Below, one piece after another: positions 23,298 to 34,942 of a stretch of 64,000 nucleotides of DNA. The DNA comes from Bryum argenteum. Lineage: Eukaryota > Streptophyta > Bryopsida > Bryales > Bryaceae. Under the pieces are notes generated by a model. It did not search any database. It saw nothing but the letters and a program-made list of their open reading frames with translations, and was not told the origin of the DNA. The DNA lies in contig CM073321.1 of assembly GCA_037043015.1 (NCBI GenBank), forward strand, positions 5,476,001-5,540,000, in the 5' to 3' direction. The position numbers and the translations under genes are program-made. How positions within the stretch are numbered: position 1 is the first letter of the stretch; every line of letters begins with the position of its first letter.

Positions 23298-26141
23298 TAC
23301 TATAAGAAAATTATTGAATTTCATATGTCTTAAATAAGACATCTAAAGTCGATTAGACGCCTTAAAAATGACTTTTAGACTAAAAGTTGGTTAGTGTCTA
23401 TCAAGACATCAAGAAGACATTTTAAATATAGAAAGATGTCTTGGAAGATATGGCGTGTGAAGGTAAACTTGGAAGGGTAGGAAGTGGGTCACGTGGAGGA
23501 CACATCAGCGCCATGTGGACGGGTAGTGCGACATGGCAATGAATTTCATCCGGATGTGGAGTTTTCTGTTGTCAACTAGATTGTGACGTGGCGGTGCCAA
23601 AATCCAACGTGGACCCGGGAAAAATCTGACGTGGCACCCGGAAAAATCAGACGTAGCATGCCACATCAGCATAGTTTTGACTGCTTTTATATTGAAATAA
23701 TGGTCATAAAAGACATTGGAAGACATATGAGGATGTCTTGCGAGACATATAAGGATGTCTAATGAGACATTTTACAATGTCCTATGAGACATCCTACAAT
23801 GTCTATGGTGATGTGTTTAGTAGTTTAAGCGAGTTGTCGGAGTCATCCACTTAGACATCGTAGTGATTACTTTTTATATTGCACGATGTCTTTGATGATG
23901 TATTGCAAAATGTGTATAGGATGTTTTGTGTAGTCTTACAAAATATTTTATAAGATGTCTTATATGATGTTATAAAGATGTTTGCGAGGATGTTTTGGAG
24001 GTGTTTTTTGTAATGTTTCACAAAATGTTTTATAGGATGTCTTCAAAGACGATGTCCCTCCACGATGTCCTTCCACTACCATTGCTTGCTGTCGATACCT
24101 CTACAGTCCTATGCATGTCCTATCGCTGCACATGTTCAATAAGCAAATATCGACTGCATTTAAACAAGGGTTTGTAAAAGGCAAAAAATTGTGATTTAGT
24201 TCCATGTAATTGCACTACCTAGGTTGAAATAATTGTCATCCTTACCTCCAGATATTGATAGAGTTAGACATTCTTGGAGACATCTGCTGAGACATTTAGG
24301 CAGTCATCCTTGAAGACATCCTTGAAGACATCTTTGAAGACATTCTTGAAGAAATCCTTGAAAACATAATTAAAGAAAATATTATAGACATTCATGTAGA
24401 CATCTGTTTGCGGCCTCAGATCGTGTTTTGCTGCCTCTCTGCAATTGTGAAAAAACAACAACTCACTTATTTTGGCATACTTCTTCTATGTTCATATGTT
24501 CTCTAAGCTTTCCTTACCATTGAACGGGGACCCCGACACCTCATATTCCACCCTATAAAACAGAATTCAATCAACACAATTAGACATTCTTTTAGACATC
24601 TTCATAAACATGTTCTAAGACATCCCTGTAGACATCATCATAGGCATCTGATGACATCTTCACGGTTTCAACCACAACACATCTACTATAGAAGGTTTTG
24701 TATTTTCCTCGACAACAAATCAAGCTTTAAAGATCTTTCCTCAACAAAGGAGGTGTTCTAAGTCATGGAGTTTCTTCCATAACAAGCTTTAGGGTTTCTT
24801 CCACATCGAATCAAATACTACAAGTCCTAGGATTTCTTGTACATAATGCTTTTGAATTCCACTAGCTCTCAAGTAGTAAATGTTTCATGGCCTTCTCTAC
24901 AACTACTATTCTCTTATTCTACTTAACAATTATTTTAAACTGAATAGAAATAATTTTGAAATCCTCTACACTATAACTAACTCATTGGAAAAACTAAAGC
25001 AAAATGAGCTTTGTGCAACCTCTACTTTCACTTAAAGATCTCATGACTTAACTATGGTGGAGACAACAAACCCTAGCCATATGAAGAAACAAACTCTAGC
25101 ATCTAGACTCTAAACACCAACTTCTTCAAAAAATGATGGCAAAAATGAGATTCGTGCAACCTCTACTTCTACTTAAAAGTCTCATGACGTGACTATGGCG
25201 ACAATAGCAAACCCTAGCCGCCTCTATTCATCCACTGAAGTCGATGAAGATCATTCTAGTAAGACAATGTCTTCTAAGATGTTTTATAATACATCTATTT
25301 AAATGTCTACGAAGACACTGCCATAGACATTGTAGGACATGTACCCTGGTCCGACGTGAACTTTTGTTTACCATGTAGATAAACAGCTAGAAATTATGAA
25401 ATTTATGAAATATCCACGTATAATTTCATTCATAAATATGCAAAAATTTCCATATATATTAAATAAATATATTTGCTATCCAAATGATTTTACCAATTAA
25501 ATAATAATTAAATAATAATATTCTAATATTTTGATATTTAATAATTGATTTTTAACAATTTTTTGGTTTTATTAAACTATTCTATTATTATTTATTATTA
25601 AAATTTTCTCAAATATACATATAATATTTATTCAAGATTAAATTATAATATTTTTATATTTTTTTTAAAATTGGACCGACAAAAAATCTGAGATTACGAG
25701 ATTAATATTACGAAATTTATATTCCACTAATTTTTGGTTGTACGAAATAAAATTATAATGCACAAATAACAAAAGGGTATTTAAGAGGATGAAGTTCTTT
25801 TTTTTCCTCATACAAATCGCTACCCATTATCATGTTTTTTTTACAATCGGGCTTCTTTCAACCTCCGTGCCGGTAACTTTCACGGTTTTTTACTTGGTGA
25901 AACCGGAATTTCTTGCCAATGTGGCAGTTTTATGTTTAATGCAATGTCTTAATAGACATTTTATAAACCATCCGCATATCTATGGATGTCTTCAAGTTAT
26001 CTAGCACTCCTTATTGAGGACATCTTCAAAACGACAAGATATCTTCCCATCTCACAAAACATTTTACAAGACAGCAAGACATCTAAAAAGTATTCTTCTG
26101 AAACCTTAAGACATCTAAAATTCAATGGTTTTCTTATAGTG
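23298..26141. mobile_element. Non-autonomous CACTA (En/Spm-type) DNA transposon
   Basis: The ends are inverted repeats. The left reads TACTATAAGAAAATTATTG (T in place of the first C); the right, read on the minus strand, is CACTATAAGAAAACCATTG. Both continue into a TGAATTT segment and a TGTCTTAA segment. Plant CACTA elements typically begin CACTA(C/T)AAGAAAA. The subterminal kilobase on each side is packed with AGACATC/GATGTCT words in both orientations. In this superfamily such words are transposase binding sites. No transposase frame is present; the centre (25380-25790) is very AT-rich. A 3-bp target duplication is not evident. It ends exactly where the ParB-like pseudogene's readable 3' part begins. 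Confidence 0.75.
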
Positions 26142-27594
26142 AACGGAAGGGAGCTGAGTATGTTCGACTTTAGCGCAATCATCAGGTTGAAGTTTGATGT
26201 GAAAGCCTCGATCTTCTTCCGCACGACATACGAATTCGGGTAGAAGATAACAATTGCCCCGTCGTCATGGAGGTACTTGTAGGCAAATTCGACGATTGTC
26301 TTCAAGAAGGTTTCCTGATCAGAATTTCAGCGTGAAATTTGGTGCTCGGGATCCGAAACACCCGGAACACGTAGTCCATCTGAATACTCCGCCAGCATCA
26401 AATCCACGCTAGCCCGACCAACTTCGAGTACGCTTTGAAAATACAGGCGGCGACCTGCAAAAACCTCGCATGCAAATATTTCAAGCAACGTGAAGAGTCA
26501 ATTTAATTTCAAGTTGGGCAACTCGACAATGATCAGTTGTTTACCTCAGAAAAGAAAGACTTTGCTTCTTCGAACTCTTGTCGGAAGGCGTCCGTCATCT
26601 TCTTTAAATTCCACCAACGAATTAGCGTGTCATTGATAATCTTGACACGAGCGCCGGTAGAAGCACCAGTTGGGTGAATATCAAGCATCATATGTCGAAT
26701 TGAAGAGGGAAGCATAGTGCTGTCAACTGCAATCATGGTGTCAGTGGCGATTGACAAGGACTTCCCCGAAGCAGGACCTAGGCGAGGTTTCTTCGGTAGA
26801 AGCACGTGTCCATTACGAGCAGGACTGCTCTCAAACTGGTCATCCATGGACGTATTGGCGTCGACGGCGGGCTTGGCCCGTCCATCGTCTCCAGCAGCAC
26901 TGTCCTTTAGCTTCGCTTGCTGTTTATTGTCAACCTTTGCATTCTTACCCTGTGGGACGGCAGCAGGTGGGGTCACAACGGGAGGAGGGGGTTTACGCTT
27001 ACATCGACTCGTGGTGGCTTGATTGTGGTCTAGGATGATGACTAGCTTCATCTTCAGAAGCTCGAGCTCGAGCTTTGAAAGCAACTCTTCTTCAAACTCA
27101 GGGTACATGCCCTTAGCCATGTCCATGTACCAACCACATGATACATAATGATGTTTCTTGTATCCCCTCAGGTGTGCAGCAGTGTACATCCATGTATCAT
27201 TGCTTGTGTTTGTATAGTTGATGAAGCTCGTTGGTGACTTCGTGATCGTCTTCGCCGAGAGTAGAACGTGCTTCATGTACCGGTACATGACTCTTGAGGA
27301 TGCCTTCTAAAAGTTAGGCTTCTTTTCAAGAGGGTTCTTGTTGTGAACGCCCTTCCCTCCTCCTTCCTTGTTCAGCTCCTTGTCTTTTGTTGAGAATTCC
27401 CTATAAAATGCATTTTCCCGCATCGCGATTCGCATCCTGTGGACATACTCGGTGACTGTGTCAATCGGCTCCTCTACACCCGGTGGGTTGTAATTTATCT
27501 CTTGCTTACCCATATTCATTTCATCCGCAAAATCCTTTGCAATGGCAATCGATAGCTGCACAGGCCAGAACAGAGGAAGCGTCAGTAGAACCAT
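26142..27594 (-). pseudogene. ParB/methyltransferase-like family gene copy A, 3' part
   Basis: One minus frame runs 27594-26533, broken only by a TAG at about 27307. It encodes a segment with VTEYVHRMRIAMRE and GYKKHHYVSCGWYMDMA, then a Pro/Lys-rich linker. It ends at a donor GAG|GTAAAC near 26535. After an intron, another frame (about 26460-26142) reads VGRASVDLMLAEYSDGLRV and later LHDDGAIVIFYPNSYVV, with one TGA between. That order resembles a Rossmann-type methyltransferase core, and it aligns by eye with MNVGIIDFRLVPGSG and WLFICVDDSDYAQVEAF in copy B (51133-51420). The function is unproven; the methyltransferase assignment is an inference from layout. The CACTA element truncates the 3' end at 26141. 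Confidence 0.45.
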
Positions 27595-27599
27595 GGCAG

Positions 27600-29080
27600 C
27601 ATCATCAGTACACCTGGATACTCCGGCACTTGAGAAACCCGCATCGAGACGCCGGGACTAGACAATGCAAATTGGGACAAAGGACACATTGGGGAGGACG
27701 CGTGTAATATAGTTTTTTCATGTTTCCAAAATTCTCAAATTCCAGGAATTCCGCTCATAGAAGATTCAAAAGGTGTCCTGTTGTAGCTAATATCATACAT
27801 AATGCAAACTAAGTAATATTTGGAATGGTATCTGTTACTAAGTTGTCTATTCTATGAAATTCTTATCAATTCTAATGACTTGCCCACTTCAAGGATTATC
27901 AAATTGTTGTCAAGCTTACTGCATAATTACATGGAAAGATTCTCCAATATTTGCAAACAATTTGAACAAATGGCTCGTTCAATCACTGCTACACAATAAC
28001 AAACAAATTTTTCCAACCTCTCACACTCAATCAAGTTGTCACAATAATCCAATCACTTGGTCAGTAAACACACAATTGTAAACTTAGAAACCAATCACGG
28101 AAAAATTGTTTTATCAAAACATTTCTATCACAAGATTGACAAAATTATATTTTCAAAAAAAAAAGTTCCTTTTCCCCCATTCAAAGTCGAAATTGTTCAA
28201 CTATATTCTACTCTTGAAGACAACTCATAAAATCCTACTGACCAAGTCATATTGTCTCTTATGCATTGTAGTTCCTTGACAACTTTACAAATCCATTTTA
28301 ATCGATCAACTTGTCTATATTATTACCCTATTGTGTGAACCAATTGCCAAATTGACTCTGTTTACACTATTTACAACAAATTGTCCAAAATAAAAAAAAT
28401 CACAAGACTATAACGCTCCAGCACTGGAGTGAGGTCGTAGTGGGACTTCGGACTCACCCCGCGACACGCCTGCGTCGCGACCCCGGGAAGCGGCGCGACT
28501 TGAAACTCCAACACTCGTGACATGACACGTGCCGAGATATGGCTCGTGGCGCGGTGGGTCATGGCGGGACTCAGGATGGGACGCGCCATGCCATGGCAAA
28601 CCGGAACAAGGGACACATGGGGGTGGACGCGCCGGCACTGGACTCAGGTCGGAGCAAAACCCCGGCCTCGCCTTGGGATAAGACTCGCCTCGAGACTTGC
28701 GAGCATTGGGACTCCCCGCAACGGCGCGACTTGAAACTCCAACACGTGCCGCGCGTTGAAACTGTGGGTCATGTTAGGACTTGGGACACATGACAGGAGG
28801 CGTGGGGATATGCGTTGTGGCGCGGCGGGACGTGACCTAGGACATAACTTCTCAGTGCGGCGGGACCGGACCTGCGACGCGGCGGCTCTGAACTCGGGAC
28901 GCGGCAGGATACGGGACATGCACTGCCGGGACACGCGACGCGGGGATGCCACGCAGAGACACAAGACACGACGAGACTGGACAATGCCGGCACGATCGGG
29001 TATAGAATGCGATTTAAACATGATTGGAAAGTGGTTGGAATGCATATATGGGACCACGACGACGCCTTGTTTAGGAAGTT
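27600..29080. repeat. Insertion within copy A; GC-rich GGGAC-motif repeat at 28420-29000
   Basis: Between two readable exon blocks of the pseudogene lies about 1.5 kb without coding character. Part (27720-28420) is AT-rich. The right part (28420-29000) is dense in diverged copies of words such as GGGACACATGG, GGGACGCG and CGGGAC. A short piece near 27640-27700 (GGGACAAAGGACACATTGGG) resembles 28600-28630, so the GC-rich repeat flanks both sides of the AT-rich centre. Either this is a transposable element of unknown class or intronic minisatellite DNA. Confidence 0.45.
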
Positions 29081-29097
29081 CACGTACATTTGCTCAC

Positions 29098-29726
29098 TGA
29101 ACCCAAAGTTTGGAAAAGCGCTGGTTCTCGCGGAACTTAGACGGCTTGTTCCAGCCTTCCATCGAAAGCAGCTTCGTGATGAGGTCCATGGCTGAGATCG
29201 CAAAATACTACAACTTCTCTTGGGACATCTCAATCTCCCAGAACATCTTGTAATGCTCCTTCACGAGTTCTAGGAACCTAGAAGTATTGGTGGGGTGGCA
29301 AATCGGTGACTGTTTCTTTAACTCGCTCAATAGCGTAGTTTTCTTCTCCTACACATGTTGGTTGAGAGTATCATGGATACTTGCTTCTGTAAACTTGCCA
29401 ACTTTGCAATCACGCCTGAAATCCGAGGGAGCCTTCGCTGCTTTTTGAGCAAACTCCGTCTGCAAAATCTTTACAAGTAAGTTGAGCATTTCGTTTAACT
29501 CCCTTATAAGTCAAGTTCAGTAAATTGTACCTGGTACAAGACGTTGCAGAGTACATTGGCGGTGAGCTTAAACCACGTCGATTTTGTAAGGTTCTTGAGG
29601 TTGAACGCAGCTTCTTCCTCCGATGTAATTATCCCTTTGAAGTACGAAACGTCTTGCCGCCCGATCCTCTGCACCAGGTAGAGCTTGTGCATCTAGTTCA
29701 ACTGAACGTGACCGTTCTCGACACGC
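29098..29726 (-). pseudogene. ParB/methyltransferase-like family gene copy A, middle exons
   Basis: Two exons are readable. The first, 29726-29531, contains LYLVQRIGRQDVSYFKGI and ends LCNVLYQ. The second, 29459-29098, contains FAQKAAKAPSDFRRD and FLELVKEHYKMFW. They are joined by a 71-bp GT...AG intron (29530-29460) in matching phase. In-frame TAGs lie between GHVQLN and MHKLY, after LNQHV and after SQEKL. The intron fit shows this was once a spliced gene rather than a retrocopy. No recognised domain lies in this part. Confidence 0.5.
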
Positions 29727-29769
29727 CTGTGCATACAACAAAATAGATGTCAATATAATGTTGGTGCAA

Positions 29770-31490
29770 GTCACCTCTCACAACCGGCTTTTAGGACCAG
29801 ATCAGATGCGTAGGCAAGGTAGAATGCAGAGGCAAGTTCGTGTGCACATGTGAGCCAATAACCCACACGCAAGTGACCTTTGGTCACAAGGGTTATTTTA
29901 ACAAGGGGAAAAGAGAAAAGTGAGAAGAAAGAACAAGCGGAAACTTGGAGGAAGGTGGAAAACAAGATGACTTGGAGGTAGTCCTTTTTTTTTGGGCCAC
30001 CATTTCCTTGTCGTAGCTCCAAATGGGGCGTTCCATAACTTTTGGAAAGCTATCTTCAATGTGCACATACCCCTAAAATCTTAGACGCAAGAGATTTGTG
30101 AGCTAAGTCTGACTGTTGTTTCACTGTGGCGGTTTTTTGCCACTGTTGGGGGGGGGGGGAACGTTTTCAACACTCCGACTTTAAAAGCTCATATCTCCCT
30201 CTCTACTTACTAGAAGTGAGCATGCCACATATCATTGGAAAGCTCTACTAGAGCTTTATTGACAGTTGAAATCTCAAGACCATAAACTAGCACTGTGTGA
30301 CAAATCGCCGATCAAAGGCAGCTGATTTGTTTGCTATTGGGGTGGGAACTCTTCCAGCGCCCCAACTTTGGGAGCCGATTTCTCCCTATGTAAAGATTGG
30401 ATTGGGGCATACCATATATCCTTAGAAATTTCTTTTGAAGCTCTCCCTACGATAAAAATCTCAAACAATTTGACAAAGAATTGGCGGAGTTATAGAGAAA
30501 ACAAACTAGCTGACCTTCATGGGGTAAAAACAAGGCAATATCTAGCATTAAAATTTAATGAGGAGGTTCAAGAGGAACAAGGAAGGCAAAGCAATTTAAG
30601 AAAGAGGCTTACGGCCTTCTTTCTCCTAATTCAGCAATAGAGTCTTTACATGAAGATTAAGGTGAACAAAAAGATCAAGGAGAACAAGGAGAACAAAAAA
30701 GATGCACAAGATGGAGGAGAAGGAGGTCCAAGGCCTTCCTTCTCCTACTCTAACTAGATCGATGGGGGTAGGAAGAGATGGAAGAAGATGGAGGAGAAGG
30801 AGGCCCACGGCTTTCCTTCTCCTCTTCTAACTAGATTGATTGACTAAGGAAGAAATTGATTGATACCAGATTGGAAACAAGCTCTTTTAAGCAATACAAG
30901 GCTGGGGCAGCCAAAGGCCGCTTAACGTAACTCTAAGGCGGCTTGCCTTATGTCTAAGACTAAGAAGCCCTAATTACTTGAAGGTCCATGAATGAACGCG
31001 CTCCATCGTTCAAGCATCCAATTTATCACTGGCTCTACCAATGGAAGTAGCTCACACATACCACCCAAAGTTAATTAAATAAAACCAAGATAATCAATCA
31101 TAAACACTAACATGAACATCAAGGTTAGAGGTGAAAAGCCAAGGGTAAAATGTCCAACTCTAATTTAAGTTACTAGCCTATTTCTACTTTATGGGTTCCC
31201 TAGGGGGATCTTCCCTCCTCTAGTCTTTCCCCATCATTCATTGGATTTAATAGGGGGGAATTTCCCTCTTCTAGTCTTTCTCCACTAATCCTAACCTAAA
31301 GCTAGATTTTTTGCCAAACAATCCACCGAAAGCCTTCCAACAATTAGATTATGCTAATTCCATCAAATAACTTCAAAATGACATGGTTTGCTAACTCCTC
31401 ATTGATAAAAACCACACTAAGGAACATTATAATAAGAGAGCGTACAGCACGCTCTCACAGCACAGCTATGTGACTTACGAGTTTATTTCG
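29770..31490. mobile_element. Probable LTR or other retroelement-derived insertion in a copy A intron
   Basis: No coding frame of merit. The text includes a poly(G) run of 12 at about 30148 and paired phrases around TTGGAAAGCTCT and CATATCTCCC/CGATTTCTCCC that I associate with plant LTRs. The last 340 bp (about 31150-31490) are related to 46660-47005: TAGGGGG...TTTCC(C/T)CTCTAGTC, GACATGGTTTGC, and a terminal hairpin AGAGAGCG...CGCTCTC. This shows a dispersed family. The left edge is uncertain. Confidence 0.45.
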
Positions 31491-31563
31491 TGCAATGCCG
31501 TCAAGTTGTCACCTTTTAGGTCTAGCAAGATGCATCTACCCTAGAATGCTATACTAGAGCATG

Positions 31564-32236
31564 GAATTTTTCTCCATTGATGTAAGGGTACTAGGCCTCC
31601 AACTGGTGGTTTCCATCCAACACGTTAAACATTTTATTCAAAAATTTCTGGAGGTCCGGATCAGCTTGTAAGAAATCCTCAAATTTGGCATTTAGCTTCA
31701 CCCAATCAGGGCTCCTCGTTTCTGCCGTCACATCCACTGTCTTCACCTTGGGTGGCTCTTTGTTGTCGTTCTCGATTGCAATATAGAATACTCCTTGACT
31801 TTCCACATAGCCGACATCACAAAAGTGATCCTAGAGCCTGGCTATGTCAGATTTCATTGCAGGCCTCACTACTAGCAGTCTCACCATGCGACAAAGCGGG
31901 ATACACATCCGAGATTTGTGAACGGGTTGAAAGCGCAATTGCTGAATTTTAGAGAGACTCGCTACAGCTTTGGAACTAATAAGGTTGTTTACCTCTTTTA
32001 TTCACATCGGCCTCCGATAGCACATTAGCATCCGCTAGTTCTTCACCCTCTTTTTTAAGAGCTAGGAATTTGTTGGGAGGAAATCCTTGAGCCACAACGT
32101 CGGCCTCCTTCGGCACGTCTCTGTCAGCATCCTCCATGGCAACATCACGAACCATACCTCCATCTGCGAAACAACACATTCGAGTTGGATCAAAATAAGA
32201 TTGTTCGAGGTATAGGGACGTGGAAGCAAAACCCAA
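31564..32236 (-). pseudogene. ParB/methyltransferase-like family gene copy A, 5' part with ParB-like motif
   Basis: The exon at 32236-31993 is acidic (MEDADRDVPKEADVV, ELADANVLSEADVNKR) and ends at GAG|GTAAAC. After an intron, a frame from about 31870 to 31564 reads VFYIAIENDN, DWVKLNAKFEDFL and then VLDGNHQLEA (31594-31623). D-G-N-H-Q resembles the D/E-G-x-H-R core of ParB N-terminal-like domains. It is followed by TAG where a Trp would be natural, then YPYINGEKF. Another TAG lies after SDIARL. ParB-like domains cut or bind DNA, and some are fused to DNA methyltransferases in phages; whether that holds here is inference. The gene is dead. Confidence 0.45.
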
Positions 32237-32239
32237 AAG

Positions 32240-32632
32240 CCTATTCGCCAGGACATTGCAATCGCGGGTCCGCCGGGACGTGAAGGTGGTCCTCGAAGAG
32301 GTCTGCCGAGATTTTCACCCTACTGCAATGCTCACAGATTTTTGGAATGTCGATGCTCTGTAGGGCCTGCCGGGACTCCTCGAGGTACCGCAGAGACTCC
32401 GAACGCCGGGAACTCGCACCCAGCACCATCGATGCTGTTTATGAAGGTGGTCACCGAAGAGGGCTGCTGGGATTTTCACAACACTTTAGAGAACTCGATT
32501 GTCAATGCTCCAAAGGGCCTGCCGGTACTCTTCAAGGTACTGGTAGGACTTCACGATGGACTGCTGAGGGCAACGCCGCCTCCGGCTGAGGCTCGCAAAG
32601 CGCCGACACATGCAGTAGGTGAGAAAAGCCAT
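32240..32632. repeat. Diverged tandem duplication, about 160-bp offset
   Basis: 32281-32400 and 32444-32560 share TGAAGGTGGTC, CGAAGAGG, GATTTTCAC, TCGATG(C)T/TCAATGCTC and AGGGCCTGCCGG, in the same order. Open frames here follow the repeat and are not convincing genes. Confidence 0.6.
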
Positions 32633-32848
32633 CACTATAAGAAAACCCTGATTCTTTTTATGTTTAATAAATAACTTTTAGACTAGAAGACATCTTAAGA
32701 CTTCCTCCAAAAATCTTTATAGACATCTTGGTAGACATCTATAGACATGCCAAGATGTCTATAAAGATATTTGGAGGAAGTTTTAGGATGTCTTCTAGTC
32801 TAAAAGTTATTTATTAGACATCAAAAAAATTAGGGTTTTCTTATAGTG
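32633..32848. mobile_element. 216-bp foldback MITE related to the CACTA element
   Basis: It starts CACTATAAGAAAACCCT and ends with the exact inverse AGGGTTTTCTTATAGTG. The two halves are near-complete inverted repeats with arms of about 95 bp (shared words ACTTTTAGACTAGAAGACATC, CTTCCTCCAAA, CTTTATAGACATCTTGG) around a loop of roughly 20 bp. Termini and AGACATC words match the 2.8-kb element at 23298-26141, so it is a short derivative of that family. Transcripts across it could form a long hairpin. Flanking bases (CAT and TCT) show no clear target duplication. Confidence 0.85.
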
Positions 32849-33340
32849 TCTGCCGGCACTCCACCTCTTCAGAGTGGCACGCGACCGTTGAGTCCACGGT
32901 GTTAGCCGAGACTATGGCTAGGACTGCCGGCGCAACATAAGGTACAACCGGCTCAATCAGAGCGTCACACCCGCCCGTATACTTGCGAGGCTGGACTCTC
33001 TCAACTTCACGACACATCGGTCACAAGTGTACAAATCGCCGGCAGGGTCAGGTTTGAACGAGCATTGCTAGCACTAATCCGTGTGTTGATATCAATATTG
33101 CAGATGTCAAAACTAATGAAATTGCTTAATATGGCAACATAATAAGGAGACATTGCAAGATTTCATGCATAATGATTCACTTTGGACATGAAGTTGGCAT
33201 TTATAGGCCCACAAGGGCTCAAGTGACTCTTAAATGCTCACAAACAACCTACGACTCTCTTCTCTGTGACCTGTACCGCTGCGACATTGTGGTCACTCGA
33301 ATGCCGGGACTGATCCTTGCCACATCCCAAATCCATGCGA
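32849..33340. other. Non-coding, continuation of degenerate repeat DNA
   Basis: Words such as CTGCCGGCACTCCAC and ACTGCCGGCGC link this to the minisatellite-like DNA on both sides. No gene seen. Confidence 0.35.
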
Positions 33341-33800
33341 CACCTAAGAAGCCTGATGTTGGGACCGCCATATGGGCACCGGAAATCCGGCGATGGTGCT
33401 TGCTGCACCCTAGGCTGATGTTGGAACCGTCACGAACGGAGTGCCGGTACTGCTCCTTGCCACACGAAAGGTTGAAGTTGGAACCACATGATGGGCATCG
33501 GAGTGCCGGCACTGCTGCTTGCCGTAGCCAAGGCAGTTGTTGGAACCGTGGCCACTGAAGTGCAGGCACTACCCCTTGCCACACCCATTGCTGAAGTTGG
33601 GATCGCGTGATAGGCACCCAAGTGTCGGCACTCGCATTGAGACTCTGCCATATGAGCATCAGAGTATCCGCACTGCTCCATGCGAAACCCAATGCTGCTG
33701 TTTGAATCGCGCGATGGGTACCGGATTGCCGACACTAGTGCTTGCCGTCGACAAGGCTGTTATTGGAACCCTGGCAACCGGAGTGCCGGTACAGCACGCA
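33340..33800. repeat. Degenerate minisatellite, about 57-62-bp unit
   Basis: Units begin with a GTTGGAACCG-like word near 33359, 33419, 33476, 33538, 33595, 33700 and 33762. Most continue through GGGCACCGGAGTGCCGGCACTGCTGCTTGCC-like text (variant in each unit). Open frames on both strands are by-products of this periodicity. Confidence 0.75.
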
Positions 33801-34440
33801 CTTAAAGACAACACTCGTTGATGGCGGTGCACAAGTACAACGCGCACGTAAAGACAACGCTCATTGTGGCGGTGCAGCTTTCAATTTCCCGACCTCGACA
33901 GTGGGTACCTCACCAATGGCGACCTTGGCAATGGCGGCCTTGTGCACTCGACTGGTGAAAAACCTCGACAATGGCAATACCGTGATAGTTGCGAGAGTTG
34001 CAACCTTGAACGGCGCACAAGGACTGGACTAGACTTGGAGAGATAATGCACATGCAAAACCCTAGTCTCACAATGGCCTTGACTCGAGCTGCCACCTCGG
34101 CGGTAACCTCTCTTGGTTGTCTCAAACAGACCATGAAGGAACCTCAATCTCCACTCGACAGCGGCGATCTCAATCTAGAGAGAAATCTGTAGCGGAAGGA
34201 TACGCAAAAGCTTGTGCATCGGAGTCGGAGGAGGATGAGATCATTCATTTGTGAGTTCAATTGGCGGCGCCGTCGTTGCACAGCTCGTAGTTGGATGATG
34301 GCTTCGTGTCAGATGTTGATTTTGTCCCCGGAAGACAAATTTCGACATTGACATATTTACAACAATGATGGTAACAACAAACATGGGATCCTCTCCTACT
34401 TATTCCATAATAGAATAGAAGCAACGTGGACAGGGTAAAT
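33801..34440. other. Non-coding, no gene recognised
   Basis: Overlapping minus frames at 33881-34147 lack motifs. Phrases GGCGGTGCA...CAACG recur near 33822 and 33870, so repeat DNA continues for a short distance. Nothing else stands out. Confidence 0.35.
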
Positions 34441-34442
34441 CA

Positions 34443-34942
34443 AGGGTAAAAATCGGACCTGTGCTTTTTACCCGGCTAGGTGCTCACCTTCATCATCGTT
34501 GTCGTTGTCGCTGCTTGCCACTATCTCATTCTCCAAATTCAAACTGTCCTCAAACTGCTCTTCACTCTCACACTGTTCTTAGGCTTCTTGCATTGCTGTA
34601 TTAGAATTAGCATTTGAAATTTAACATATTACTGCACATGTTGGACAATATGAACAGACTTGTTTGATCCTTCCGCTTGCTGGATGTGGCACGAGCGTGC
34701 TTCATGTTTCCCTTCCTGGCGTGCTCTTTTATTGAATGGGTTTCAATGTTTTCCAAGATCGAGAACAATGCTTTTGTTGTATAGCCTAAATCGATCAAAC
34801 CCTCGCGAGTATCTCTCTTCCTCATCTGCCTACCGCTCGATCTCTTCTTAGTGAACCACAAGCGACCCCCAACTATCCTCTTCTTTCGTCTCTTACATCC
34901 AACACTCTTGTTGTTTTGATCAGCTGGACTTCGCAGCATCAC
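34443..34942 (-). pseudogene. Small unrecognised minus-strand coding remnant
   Basis: 34942-34607 is open and basic (KRRKKRIVGGRLWFTKK, RQMRKRDTREGLIDLGY, ILENIETHSIKEH). Around 34600-34485 a second frame is strongly acidic (EEQFEDSLNLENEIV, SDNDNDDEGEH) with an in-frame TAA near its start. A basic body plus acidic tail is typical of chromatin or transposon-associated proteins, but I recognise no domain. The two pieces may be exons of one gene. Confidence 0.3.

Noticed and set aside
23995..24461. Short frames with Lys/Asp/Val periodicity, such as KDVFKDVFKD
   Set aside because: They are translations of the AGACATC subterminal words of the CACTA element.
28371..29233. Arg-rich frames on both strands in the GC-rich island
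   Set aside because: Composition effect of GGGACGCG-type repeats. Only the 29098-29459 minus segment in a different frame has coding and splice support.
33172..34046. Several 60-147-codon frames on both strands
   Set aside because: They are produced by the roughly 60-bp minisatellite; the peptides repeat with the same period.
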